From Calocera cornea HHB12733 (lineage: Eukaryota > Basidiomycota > Dacrymycetes > Dacrymycetales > Dacrymycetaceae), in the NCBI GenBank assembly GCA_001632435.1, contig KV424021.1, positions 37,542-101,541 of the forward strand: a DNA stretch of 64,000 nt, in the 5' to 3' direction. The notes beneath the pieces are model-generated. The model worked only from the letters and a program-made list of their open reading frames with translations. It did no database searches and was not told the origin of the DNA. Made by a program: the position numbers and the translations under genes. Positions 1 through 11,895 of this stretch are shown in pieces; positions within the stretch are counted from its first letter, which is position 1; each line of letters opens with the position of its first letter.

Positions 1-478
1 CTGCCACGCAGATCCGATTCACGCAGATGTACAGTACTGTACCCCGCACCTGCACGCATAGTACCCTCCTCCCTCTAGTAGGACACACGACAGATACCTA
101 CCGTAACCCTCCCTTTAACCTCTTTCTCATTCCTTGTTACGTTTATCACGATGCCAGCTGCGTTGCCGTTATGTTTCTGATACCTTTTCTCGTGTTGATA
201 TTGATCTGCTGGCAAGTCTGGGGTGCAGTCAAGCACGCTCGACAGGTTGTATCGTAGCATCTCAGCTAGTCGGACAACTTATACCAGGGGTTATCATGTT
301 GTACATTTCAAAGCATGCGGCGCTTTTGTGATGCGTAACAACTTGAAACTAGCGGTGAACAAGGACGTGTCCGAATTGGGAATGATTGAACCTGACTCGG
401 ATCATCTGACGGCCGCCGATTCATAGGTCCCGCGGAGATGTGCGTCATTTATCTCTCATCAACACGTCCAACACCACT
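1..478. other. intergenic, no gene seen
   Basis: Only short unconvincing open frames occur. The right end is presumably the promoter and 5' UTR of the TatD-family gene that starts at 479. Confidence 0.5.
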
Positions 479-1761
479 ATGTGCCGAGACGGAGGTTCAG
501 CCCATGCTCCAGCGGGACCGAGTCGGCTGCCGCCCGCCGAACTTTTAGCTCATCGTAAGTCCTTGTCAAGCGGGAGAGAAGGCTGAGAGTGACGTGGAGC
601 GCAGTGACAGATGTCCACTGTCATCCTACAGACTCGGACACGCCGCGCAGCGCCATGGAGGCGCTGCGAATTCGGGTGTGCGCGATGGCGACGCGCTCGG
701 ACGACCAAGAGAAGGTCAAGCGCTTGGCGGCCGACTGGCCGGACAAAGTGACACCTTGCTTTGGTAGGTCGCCGCCTAATCGCTGCTAGGTGATTGCTTA
801 ACTTGCGAATCTGGGAAGGTTATCACCCTTGGTTCTCCCATACCATCTCGCTGTTGGATACCCTGCCGACCAAAGAGGAGCATTACTCTTCAGTACTACT
901 GTCTGCTATGGATGTCAACCAGGAATATGTGTCGATTATCCAGGAGATGATGCCGCTCCTGCCCAACCCTCGGCTGCTCAAAGACCTTGTATCTGAAGTG
1001 CGGAGTAATCTTGCCTCACACCCACATGCCATGCTTGGCGAAGTAGGCCTGGATCGTGCCTTCCGCATTCCGCTGCAACCGTACCCATCACCGCCGGGGA
1101 GGAGGCTATCTCCGTTCACGCCGCCGATGGAGCATCAGCTTGCAATCCTAGAAGCGCTGCTTGGCGTCGCCGTCGAGCTGGAGCGGAATGTCAGCATGCA
1201 CAGCGTCAAATGCCAAGGGGTGACTGTGGAGCTGTTCAAGCGAATGAAGGAACGTTATGGAGAGAAATGGGGGAAGATCAATCTCGACATGCACAGCTGT
1301 GGATTCAGCTCCGAGACTTGGAAGGATGTCGAGGCAAGATGCTCATGGGTTCGCCGGGCAGCAGAGCTAACAGATCGATGCAGCGCAATTATCCGAACAT
1401 ATTTTTGTCACTATCGACTACGATTAATGCGAAGCATGGAGGTCTACGAGCGCTTATTGCTGCGGCTTCGGCAGATCGGCTGTTGATCGAGTCCGATTAC
1501 AACGACGTCACGCTCTGTACAGACAGTGTATGGGATGTACTGAATCTCATCGCTGAGGTGAAAGGATGGAGAGTTGAGGACACATGGGAAGAGGGTGTGC
1601 AGGGTGAGCCCGGCGCAGTGCGGCGGCTCGAGGATAACTGGAAGTCGTTCCGGAGCGGTGGAAAGGGGCTTGCCCCGGTCCCAGCCAATCGCCGGCAGCG
1701 GAAACGCAGAGACTATGCCGCTGATGACCCGGAAATCCATGTAGAAGAACAGGTATCATAG
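479..1761 (+). CDS. TatD-family metal-dependent hydrolase (SCN1-like)
   Basis: Putative metal-dependent deoxyribonuclease of the TatD amidohydrolase fold, closest to fungal SCN1/Cut9-interacting proteins. Model: exons 479-554, 590-763, 819-1348 and 1384-1761, giving 385 residues. Metal-ligand motifs are visible: DVHCHPTD just after the first intron, GYHPWF across the second, GEVGLD at about 1040, MHSVKCQG at about 1200, and a late ESDYND. The ATG at 479 was chosen because MCRDGG...AHLTW then joins the conserved HCH motif in frame. Introns 1 and 3 are only 35 bp; intron 2 is 55 bp. The residues around the third junction (SW/RNYPNIF) are less certain, but IFLSLS downstream fits the family. It converges on SRP14. 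Family known; the substrate in fungi is not established. Confidence 0.85.
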
Positions 1762-1794
1762 TAATACAACCGTGGGATATACTCAACATGTGCA

Positions 1795-2445
1795 CTATGA
1801 CTTGGCAGCCGCTGCTGCCTTTTCTCGTGCCTCCTGAGCCTTCTCGATCCGGTCCTTTGTCTCCTGTTGCTTCTGCAATGCCTTGACCTGCCGCTGCCGC
1901 TTTCGTCGTCCATTACCCCGCTTCGGCCCGTCCACCTTGATCTCCTCTGACAGCTTCTTCCGCCGCTGTTCCTTCAGCTCGGCCCTCGCCTTTTCACGTT
2001 TCCGATCACGTTTCCGTAACGTCGGCATCGAAGCCTTCAGCAATGTGCCATACGCGGCGTGATACTTCTCTAGCTCGTCAGGATGTATCTGCAGACCACG
2101 TCAGATGCGCAAGGTATCCGATGACCGTGCATGCGCACTCGTGTGGAGAATTTGGCATGTCCGTCCGTTGCTCTCAATAGCACCGGGTACTCATGCTCAT
2201 CCTCTGGCTCCACTCCATTCATCCTGACATCATCTCCTTCCAGAACATCTGCGTGCCGTTAGTGTCTACAACACGACCTCATGAGAACCTGCTCACATCT
2301 TTTGTGGGTTAACCACACCGACCCCCTCTGTTTGTGGCTCGAAAAGAGCTCTGATAGCTTTGTGAGGAACTGATGTGTCCGGTAAGCTCCCACACATCCC
2401 CGTTCCATTATATATGCTTACCGTGTCGTTATCGACAAGTTCCAT
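1795..2445 (-). CDS. SRP14: signal recognition particle subunit SRP14
   Basis: Alu-domain subunit of the signal recognition particle, which binds the SRP RNA and retards elongation while ribosomes are brought to the ER. Four exons (2445-2422, 2369-2297, 2248-2139, 2088-1795) give 166 residues. The start MELVDNDTFLTKL, the core YPVLLRATDGHAKFSTR and the helix KYHAAYGTLLKASM followed by LRKRDRK match the eukaryotic SRP14 pattern. The C-terminus is a long Lys/Arg/Glu/Ala-rich tail ending AAAAAKS, longer than in the yeast protein and resembling the Ala-rich tail of metazoan SRP14. All introns keep phase. The start lies 263 bp from the divergent DUF726 gene, so the two probably share a promoter region. 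Confidence 0.92.
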
Positions 2446-2707
2446 TGTACCAGCAGTATGCGCAAGCTCTTGTGCAGGCGTTGTTATGGTCGCACTTTTG
2501 GTCGTGCGCCTGACAGGGCAGGGGTCAAATGCTTCCATCTGTTCCGCACGTGGCTCTCCGCTCGGCCCACAGCCGGGTGTGCCTTCTATGCCGTCCCCGC
2601 CGTTCCGCTCATCAGCACAGTCGTGCGAGCCCCGCCCAATCCCCCCTACATAGAGTGGCTCGCACTGCTTCGTTTACCGCTGGGTCTGCTCTATATACCA
2701 TATCGCA
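2446..2707. promoter_or_regulatory. divergent promoter region SRP14 / DUF726 gene
   Basis: This 262 bp region separates two diverging start codons, so it must hold both 5' UTRs and core promoters. No specific element was identified. Confidence 0.45.
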
Positions 2708-5700
2708 ATGCCGCCGAAGGGCAAGGATGCCGACCTGCTCATCTCGTTCGACGATGACGACGAATGGCAGGACATGCCGGTGGTCAAAACAGACGATCGC
2801 CACCTCAATCTCGACGACGAGGACATGAAGAAGTTCCATTATGTCGCGCCGTCAAAACCGTCGGGATCAGCCCAGTATGGCAATGCTACGGGCAATCTGA
2901 TTGACTTCGACGACGAGGGCGTGGAATGGCGTGGGAAGATCGACAAGGGCACAGAAGAGACCTATACCCGGCTACAGCTCGAAGAGGACAACGACAATGA
3001 TGAAGTCCACATGCGCTCCAAGTACCTGTTCAACGAGGACAAGATCATGACGCCAATGAGTCAGATGCAGGCGACGAAGGAACTCTTGACTGAGTCTCAG
3101 AGAATCGCCTACGTCGGGTTGTGCTCACTCGCAGCGAGGGAGATGGTCGATGAGCTGAAGCGGATGGTCGGCCGGGAGATCCAGCCTGCCGTACAGAGCG
3201 CAGAGAATTGGACTCTAAAGATAATGGGTCGGTTGTATCATCATATGGAGCTCGAGACGGCAGGTACGTGTGCACCAGACGAGCGACTGTATGCATACTG
3301 ACCGTTAATTTCAGAGCAGAAGATGATCGAGAGTCTGGCCGAGCATGGCGTGGCGGCCTCGGACCTGGCGCCCGCGCTCATGACGACACACACCGTCAAG
3401 AATCCAGACTATGATCCTGTTCAGGCGCGACGGAAGAAGGAAGAGGAGGCCGTGGATGAGGAGGGTCAGCAAGTGGTAGTCGATCCTGCACCACCTTATA
3501 CGGAGCCATCACCATTCGGCTCTGACGACTTCAACGCCTTTGTCGATGCGCCAAACACTGCCTCTTCGTTACCAGCTGCGCCGCACTCTGAGGAATTTGG
3601 AGACGATGCACACGATGTGCTTACGCCTCGACCAGGCGACACCCTGTTTGGCAACACAAGGCCCATCCTTCCGACTGCCGACCCTGGGTTGTCAACTCTT
3701 GAAGGCACCACCACCGCCGTCTCCCCAACCGACGAGAATATGACGCTTGATATTCGGTGGACCGTACTATGCGACCTGTTCCTTGCTCTCATCGCAGATA
3801 GCGTGTATGACTCGCGCTCGCGCGTGCTACTCGAACGCGTGGCGGTCAAGCTTGGACTGGGCTGGCTCGACGTCGTTCGCTTCGAGAAGCGCATCACAGA
3901 CGCGTTGGAGATCGAAGAGAATTTCGAGCAGCTGGAGAACAGCGAGGTCGTGCAGACGAGAAAGAAGGCGGCAGTGAAGAGACGGCTGGTTCTGATGGGC
4001 CTAGCGACATTGGGCGGCGGTTTGGTCATCGGCTTGAGCGCTGGCCTGCTCGCACCGGTCATTGGAGCGGGTCTGGGAGCGGCATTTACGACGATAGGCG
4101 TGGGTGGAACAGCAGCATTCCTTGGTGGAACGGCTGGCGCAGCTGCAATCACGACGGGCGGTGTTTTGACCGGCTCTGGTATCGCATTGAAGGGCATGGC
4201 GAGGCGAACGACAAATGTCAAGATCTTCAACTTATTGCCACTGCACAACCATCGACGCGTGAATTGCATCGTCACTATCCCTGGGTAAGCAAGTCAAACG
4301 ATTCAACCTTCTGCCCTATCACTAACGCCAATCAAGGTTCATGTCAAGTCTGCAAGATGACGTGCGGTTGCCATTCTCCGTGCTGGATCCGATTGTTGGA
4401 GACGTATTCAGTATCTTCTGGGAGCCAGAGATGATGCAGGAAACGGGAAATGCGCTTCGGATCCTTACGACAGAGGTGTTGACGCAGGTGGGACAGACGG
4501 TGTTGCAGGCCACGGTGATGACAGGCCTAATGAGCGCCTTGACTTGGCCGCTAGGTGCGTATGGTCGAACGTGTTAAGAGAATGTACTAACTCATCAGTT
4601 TTCCAGTGCTCACCAAGCTCGGTTATCTCATCGACAATCCTTGGTCAAATGCATTGGACCGTGCGGTCGCTGCTGGTCTCATTCTTGCCGATGTCCTTCG
4701 AAAGCGCGCATTGGGCGTCCGACCAGTCACCCTGATTGGTTTCTCGCTTGGCGCCCGTGTCATCTTCTACGCTATGGTCGAGCTCGCCAAGCAACGTGCC
4801 TTCGGTATCGTACAGGACGTTGTCCTTTTGGGCGCTACGATTACTGCATCGACAAAGACCTGGCACACTGTCCGAAGTGTAGTCGCTGGCCGCATGGTCA
4901 ATGCATATGCAAGGAACGATTGGGTGCTCAACTACCTCTTTCGAGCATCTGTCGGCGGCCTGTACACAGTTGCTGGCCTGCGACCCATTGAAGATGTCCC
5001 GGGCCTGGAGAATGTTGACGTGACTGACAAAATCGCGGGTCACGCCAGTTACCGTGTCTATATGCCCATGATTCTGCACCAAATCGGGTTTCCAGTGACC
5101 GCAGACTACTTCGACGAGCCAGAGGTAAGTAATGCGACATCGATGAAGATTCGCAGCGGGCTGACATACCATTAAGGACTTCGAAGGGGATCAAGGCGAG
5201 GAGCTGGAGGCTGCACAAGAGAAGAAGCGACGTTTTAACTTCTTCTCAAGGCGGAGAAAGGACAAGCAACCGGATAGCAGACCAGGTACACCCGGCAAAA
5301 CACCTGTTGGCAATCCGTGGTCAGACACGAAAGGCACCCAACCCACAGCTGAAGCCGTCGGTGCGACTGCTGCCGCTGTTGGCGTTATCAATGGAGACGA
5401 TGATGACCTGCCGGAACGTCTGGATGAGTCTGTTTCTTCCAAGAAGGCTGCGCCAAATACGGCCATGTTACAGCCACCCTCAGTGACAGCCCTTGGCAGT
5501 GGATCTCCTGGTGGATCGACTGTGTCTCTCCCTGCTAAAGCGGGCTTTGATTTCAATGCGATCGAAGATATCATCGAGACCGAAGGTCCGGCTGATGGGA
5601 AGGATGCTCAAGCTGCCGCTGCAGGAATTGTGGCCCCTATACCCCGTCTGGTGGCCGAGTCAAAGACTCTCGCACGGTCCGAATCAGCCCCGCCTCTGGA

Positions 5701-6202
5701 TGATGCGCCCTCGCAACCGGCCGCTGCGTACGGTATGCAGCTGCGGCGCGAAGACGGAATGAAGAGCACATTAGACATTCTGCCGAAGTTCCAGCAATCC
5801 TTCTCTCTGCGCGAGGCAGAGACGTTGCCCGTGGTAGAGAACGGCTTTTCAAGTGTCAGCATGGGAGAAACCTTGTCGGAACCACCCAGGCCGCCGTCAA
5901 CATTTACATCGGTACCGACCTTCGATTACAACAGCACCGGGAGCAGCATATGGTCAAGAGCGCGCCTGGCACCACCCGAAGAACCCGTCGGGCTGTCGTT
6001 TGGTGCAGCGGATGGCTCCATAACCTTCGCTCCTCCTCCATCTGCGAGTCCATTCGCCGCACTTACATCGTCCTTTGAAACTTCAGAACCGACCCTTTCG
6101 TTCGCTCCATCAGTCTCTCCGTTAGAGAAGGACCCTTGGAAGGTCACCTCGGAAGAGACGAAGTCACAGAAATTCAATGTTTCGGACAATCCCTGGAATT
6201 GA
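2708..6202 (+). CDS. DUF726 alpha/beta-hydrolase membrane protein (MIL1-like)
   Basis: Homologue of the fungal DUF726 family (S. cerevisiae MIL1/YFL034W). Exons 2708-3263, 3315-4284, 4337-4554, 4607-5124 and 5177-6202 give 1095 residues; the four introns are 51-52 bp. The acidic N-terminus carries EWQDMP, resembling the WQEMP motif by which yeast Mil1 binds an AP-1 mu subunit (recalled literature). A Gly/Ala-rich hydrophobic hairpin lies near 4000-4200 (LGGGLVIGLSAGLLAPVIGA onwards). The hydrolase nucleophile elbow GFSLGAR is at about 4740. The long low-complexity C-terminus has several NPW/DPW tripeptides and ends in NPWN. Likely membrane-associated and linked to clathrin-adaptor traffic; the enzymatic substrate is unknown. 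Confidence 0.85.
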
Positions 6203-6620
6203 ACGAGCCTTCCCTTCTACCTGTAATCCACACGTTTCTTATTCCTTCGTTGGTTGCTGTTTGCTGTTTGCCACACTGTATTATATGCAGTCTCGTACAT
6301 TTGCTCTTCTTATGACATGTCTCGGTAACTATTGGGTATCATTGTATGACTGAATGACCTGGCTTGCTGCTATGGTACAATTACAATGGAATGTTACTAC
6401 CGCCGCGTAGGCAGACATCTGCTATGCCTGCACCTTCACATGCGACACACCGGGGGAATGCTCCCCGCGATAATCCCAACTGCAAGGATTGCCATCTCAC
6501 TCGCTGAGAATGAAAGAGGACCTCTGCAGACTGTATTGCCTGAATAGGCGCTTGACGATGAATCGGGCTTGTTTCCACATTATCTTCGGCCCAGGTATCG
6601 GCTCCTGAACTAGCAAGGAC
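6203..6620. other. intergenic between convergent genes
   Basis: About 420 bp between the converging DUF726 gene and the gene ending at 6621. It should hold both 3' UTRs and terminators. No further gene is seen. Confidence 0.5.
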
Positions 6621-8946
6621 TTAGTCAATCGTGTACGGTACAGTAAGACCACGGCTCAACCTACAGGAGATCGGATACGCAGGCCATGGGGAGTCATTAT
6701 TGGGTATGAAGCGCCACTCCGTGCCAAACACTCGATCAGCTTTGAAGCCAATGGCGCGCATAGCTTGGAGGAACAATTCCCACGAGACATCGATGTCTGA
6801 GTTCTCAGACATCGGACTGAATAGAATGTGTAGGGTTTTGATGTGTTTCTTCTTCACATGAATGGTGATCAAAGGTTGTTCCGCGCATGAGGTGAAGTCG
6901 TAAGTGTGGGGGAGGAACCCTGTGAATAAGACATGGTAAGAGTTACATGGTCATGCTGCGAATAGAGCAACCACGCACCTGGTGAAACAAATTCAGGAGG
7001 CATCTGATCCTGGTATAGCTCCGAGAGGCCTTTCTTTCTAAAGTCGCGGAAGTCGATTTCAACCCGTTCCCAGGTAGCTTGCAAAGCTTTCTGGGCCTTG
7101 CGCTCCTGCGATGAACTCGGTGGGTTTCCGTCGAACAGATACGTGTCCTGAAACATGGTCGTCAGGGAATGCGTGCTCGTCGTGCCGGTCATAAACTCGT
7201 CAATGTCCGCGAGAATCTGGTCCTTGTGAATCTGCTTCGGGTTGTCCGCCAGCGTATGATGACGATCTGGATGAGCTGCGATCTCGGGTAGAAGAGCAGC
7301 TCCCGTATGGAGCTCGGAGAGAATACTGAGAATACGGGCGGTGAGTCGACCGCGTTGATGGGCGTCTTTCTGGACCAGTTCATCTACGCCCACGAAAAGA
7401 CGTTCGACCTCGTTCAGTCTTGGATTCCGAGGTGGCTCTGCGATGTTCCATAGCAACTCCATGATATCCATCGTGGAATCCGGCCCAAGCTCCTTGCGCG
7501 AAATGTCTCGAAGGAAGGTTAACTTGTCAGCAGCGATTCCATTGCCTTTGCTGCGCCGAAACAAGTGCCGAAGAGGCGGCGCACCCCCGAGAGCATCATG
7601 AAGCATCCATCGCTTGTCAGCAATGCATTCCAGCACCAGCTCCAGTGCTGCCAGAGCACGATCTTCCTTGGTGGGAAGGAAGATGTTGTCTCTGAAGGGG
7701 ACACTTGGGTGTTCGACAATCGTGACGGCCCTGTCTGGATTACCATTCTCCAAGCCTGGGATCAGCGGAAAGACCGCCTCGGCGGAGGGCGCCTGCTCTG
7801 AGTCCGCGTCTGGACGAGGCACCTCATCGAGTATGCCCAAAACTGTCTGACCGTGGCGCCAAGCGAGAGTCCAGAGTCCAAGCCTCTGGTATTCATCAGC
7901 AATAAGCGCTTCCATCAGGTCGTTCCATCGACTAGAGCCCCGTTTGTCGTTTCCTCGCTTCGGGCTCTTCTCGTTCTTGTCCAGCTCGTGTGCAGCTTTG
8001 GACTGAAGTCGGCTGTGAAAGTAGATGGGATCGGTCCTCAGGAAGATGAGGTTGTCTTGTACGTCCAAGAGCTTCGACAGCAGTGTGTTCAACAGGTCTT
8101 CTTTCGAGAACCGAACTGGATGGGTATATGCGCGAAGTCGATATCTTTCGCTGGGAGATCGGGTGCTTAGATCGATGATGTCGTCCGTGTTTAGGGGTAG
8201 GTCACCGGCCGATGGCTTGAATACGTCGTCTCCTAGAAGCATGCGACTATACAGCATGTTCAAAATTTGACCAAGGTACCAGAAGTAAGGAATAACTTAC
8301 GCAGACTTCATCAGAAGGTTGATAACCTTGGTCTGAAAGTCGAGGATGAAGACACCCAGGCTGAGTCCCACCAGTCCTCGAGGAGCGCCGTTCTCCGGGT
8401 CCCAGTGGTGTTCTTCATGCCAGACGACGGTACCATATGTCTCGTCATCGCCCTCAAGGAGCATCGATACATTGTATTTGACGCCTTCGTATACCTGCAC
8501 AAGCCTGTCGTGCGCCACCCAGTCGGACAGGGAGTACAGCGTTCTCGCCGCCAACAGGGAGATCAAGTTTGAGCCCGTCGACAGGTCCTCGACGTTCATG
8601 AACGACTCGGTCAGCGGCTTATTGATCTCGATCCTGCCCGGAGGGACATCGAACGGCTTTTCCAGAATCTCGGGGAAAGCAGTGGCGAAGAACGCCTTCC
8701 GTTTATCCTTCGTCCGATTCTTCCAGCGATTGGCAATGGTCCGACCATGAACCTTCAGCTAACGTAAGGACGCAGGAATGTGAATGACCGCAAGAATATG
8801 CGCACTTTACATAACAACTTCAGCGTCTGGTGCGCGTCGTTAGCCTCTGTACGCAACTGCTCCGCTCGCACCCGGTAGGCCATCGACCTCGCCTGCTCGT
8901 CATCCACTCGCCTCATCGCTACCTTGTCCATGTTGTGCTGCACCAT
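6621..8946 (-). CDS. uncharacterised conserved-looking protein, 721 aa
   Basis: No family recognised. Four exons (8946-8806, 8758-8301, 8246-6979, 6919-6621) join in phase to 721 residues. I see no signal peptide, obvious membrane segment or catalytic motif. The N-terminus is charged and helical (DDEQARSMAYRVRAEQLRTE). A basic stretch near residue 50-65 (GRTIANRWKNRTKDKRK) could bind nucleic acid or be a localisation signal. The middle is acidic and helical. The C-terminal exon has an ITIHVKKKHIKTLHILF strand-like segment and ends VPYTID. Every splice junction is canonical and the long third exon is open throughout, so this looks like a real gene. It diverges from histidyl-tRNA synthetase across a 790 bp gap. 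Confidence 0.75.
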
Positions 8947-9736
8947 GCCTCACCTGAGGCACATAGTCTAGACGGTGAGACTAGAGCATAAAGTGCAGAT
9001 GGGACCGTGCTAGTGTATGTCCCCTGTCCTGGACAGAGGGTGCGTGAGGTGTTCGCGGGTGAAGAACACCGCGAGCCTGCAGGCTGGGGCGTGAGGACGA
9101 CTGGGGTTCCTTTGAGTCCGCTGATGCCCGTTTTTAGGCCGGTCAATCTCCTTACACTCAGCCAATCCCCAAAGGCGCCGCGGTGGGGACGCGCAGCCCA
9201 GTGGCCTTTCCCGTGCGCGGCCGGATTTGTGATCGATAACCAGACCTACACTCACTGCAATCGATGTCATGGATCTCACGTGCACGGACGGTGCTGTCGG
9301 CCGACAGGTTGAAGTAATCTGACCACTTCTGATAACTGCTTACTAGGGCACATCTCTTACAGTTTATCCCTGATCTCCGCTCTCGCTGTGCGCGATATAG
9401 GAAGGACTCGGCCAGACCGTTGCAGACAGATGCAGACGACAGATGGGACGCGACCGTACTGTGCGTTCGAGTCACCTCGCAGACTCATGTACACCAGCCC
9501 ATGCCCATCCCTAGTAGCCAGCTGTACACCGCCAGGAGCCTACGGCAAAAGAGCCATCTGGGTCAGATAACGCTTAGCACTGTCGATGCCATCATGTATG
9601 CAGTCGCACTGTCTATAGAGTGACAAGGATAGATGGCATGGAGGTCGTGATGAGATGAAGACCCTCACGACGAAACAGCGGTTTCACGAAATCTCTCACA
9701 CATTTGGTCCCGTTCACTTCTCACCTTGTCAGTTGT
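8947..9736. other. divergent intergenic region, no gene seen
   Basis: Lies between the start of the 721-residue gene (-) and the first histidyl-tRNA synthetase start (+). Only short frames are present. The promoters of both genes must be here. Confidence 0.5.
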
Positions 9737-11764
9737 ATGCTCAAACGCGCTTCGGGCCTGACTCGACACCGCATCGCGTGCCCTCTTAGCCGCCAGCCCA
9801 TCACCTTTGTCCGTCCATTCCAGAACTACCCAGCCATGGCGGACATAGACGCGCTCCGAGCGAAAATGAAGACGATTGGGGACCACGTCAGGACCCTCAA
9901 GGCGCAGGGAGCGTCCAAGGAAGAGGTCGACGCGCAGGTGGCCAAGCTGCAGGAGGCGAAGAAGGAGCTTGCTGAGGCTACCGGGGAGCCGTTAGGAGAG
10001 GAGAAGGGAAAGAAAGGTCGAATGGCGCTGAAGACACCGAAGGTGCGTTCGGGCTGACATCTCAAGGAACGCTCCGATGCTGACCGCGCAACAGGGCACA
10101 CGAGATTGGGCTCCGGCTGACATGGCTCTGCGAGAGCACATCTTCTCCACGCTGTCCAGAGTTTTCAAGAGGCACGGTGGCTCGACCATCGATACTCCTG
10201 TTTTCGAGCTGAAAGAAATCCTGGCTGGTAAATACGGCGAAGACTCGAAGCTCATCTACGACCTCCAAGATCAGGGCGGCGAGCTCTGTTCTCTGCGCTA
10301 TGATCTCACTGTCCCCTTCGCCCGCTTCCTCGCCATGAACCCCACTCAGTACTCCAATATCAAGCGTTACCACATTGCGAAGGTGTACCGCCGAGACCAG
10401 CCTGTCATGACGAAGGGCCGAATGCGCGAGTTCTACCAATGCGACTTCGACATTGCTGGTCACTACGATTCAATGGTACCGGATGCGGAGATCCTGTGCA
10501 TCGTGTGTGAGGCATTGACGGAGTTGGAGATCGGGGACTTCACCGTAAAGGTATGGTTGCCTCCTGTATGCACCTTGTATGATGCTGAGCAAGCATTCAG
10601 ATCAACCACCGTAAGATACTCGATGGCATCTTCGCGGTCTGTGGTGTACCCGCAGAGAAGATCCGCACCATTTCCTCCGCCGTCGACAAGTTGGACAAAC
10701 TCCCATGGGGAGAAGTACGAAAGGAGATGACCGAGGAGAAGGGACTCGATCCTGAGGTCGCCGACAGGATCGGGAAGTACGTGATGCTCAAGGGTGGACC
10801 GGAGCTGCTCGACAGGCTGAAGAAGACTGAGCTGGCGAACAACAAGATGGCGAAGCAGGGGATGGACGATATGGAGTTGCTGTTCACGTATCTCGACGTG
10901 TTCGGGATCAGCGAGAAGGTACGTGATGCCCCATACCTTGCGAAAGAGACAGTCACTAATATCTCATAGATGTCGTTCGACCTGTCTTTGGCTCGTGGTC
11001 TGGACTACTACACCGGCATCATCTACGAAGTCGTCACTCAAGCCTCCGCACCACCCGGTTTCAGCACCATCCCCCCAGTTCCTTCAGCGGAGCCGCAAAC
11101 CAACGGTACTCTTCCTGGTCCTTCCGCACCGTCAGCGAAGCCGCCAAAGAAGTCGAAAAAGGACAAAGATGCGGAGGGTGAGGAGGAAGTGGACGAGTCG
11201 ACCGTCGGTGTGGGGTCCATTGCCGCCGGTGGTCGGTATGATGAGCTCGTCGGAATGTTCCTGACTGCTGCGTCTGGTGCAAGCGGCTCCTCCAAGAAGG
11301 CTGCTGGTATACCCTGTGTTGGCATCAGTGTTGGCGTGGAACGTGTTTTCTCGATCCTGAACCAGAAAGCGAAGCACGATGAGGAGAGCAGATGGGGGAG
11401 GAGCAAGGAGACCGAGGTCTTCATTGTCGCCGTTGCGGAGGGCTTATTGCCAGAACGCATGAAGCTCGCGAAGGAGCTGTGGGATGCGGGCATTAAGGTA
11501 CGTCCTCTCCTGGCCCCATGTAGGAGTTTGTGCTTACGGCTGGTGCAGGCTGAGTATATGCACAAAGCCAAGCCAAAATTCCGAGCTCAGTTCGACATCA
11601 TCGACAAGGAGCGGGTACCATTTGCTGTCTTGCTCGGTCCAGATGAACTTAAGAATGGGATCGTGAAGGTGAAGGTGCAAAAGGGCAAGGACGAAAGCAA
11701 GGACGACGAGGGAGAGATTGTTAAGCGAGATGAACTCGTCAGCTGGTTGAAGGAGCGGCTATGA
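9737..11764 (+). CDS. HTS1: histidyl-tRNA synthetase, cytosolic and mitochondrial
   Basis: Class II aminoacyl-tRNA synthetase that charges tRNA-His. Exons 9737-10042, 10095-10550, 10601-10918, 10970-11497 and 11549-11764 give 607 residues from the first ATG or 574 from the ATG at 9836. The first 33 residues ([14 protein letters not shown] onwards) are Arg/Ser-rich with no acidic residue, as in a mitochondrial presequence. The second start begins [12 protein letters not shown] in a better context (cagccATGg). A WHEP-like helix hairpin follows ([20 protein letters not shown]). Catalytic motifs include [32 protein letters not shown] and [11 protein letters not shown] Pro/Ala/acidic insert follows GIIYEVV. 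One gene with two starts is the yeast HTS1 arrangement. Confidence 0.95.
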
Positions 11765-11895
11765 GGCAATGTAGATGATGTTGCAGGCATGTGCGCAGCT
11801 GATGGATGTATTAAGTAATGATTGTGATCTAGTGCAGGAGTGCTGCCCTAATGAAAGTCCTTGCGCTTCCTCTTTTGAGGGGAACAACCATGCAA

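Noticed and set aside
3496..4275. Minus-strand open frame of 259 codons
   Set aside because: Exact antisense shadow of the DUF726 coding exon, with low-complexity Ser/Arg/Pro composition.
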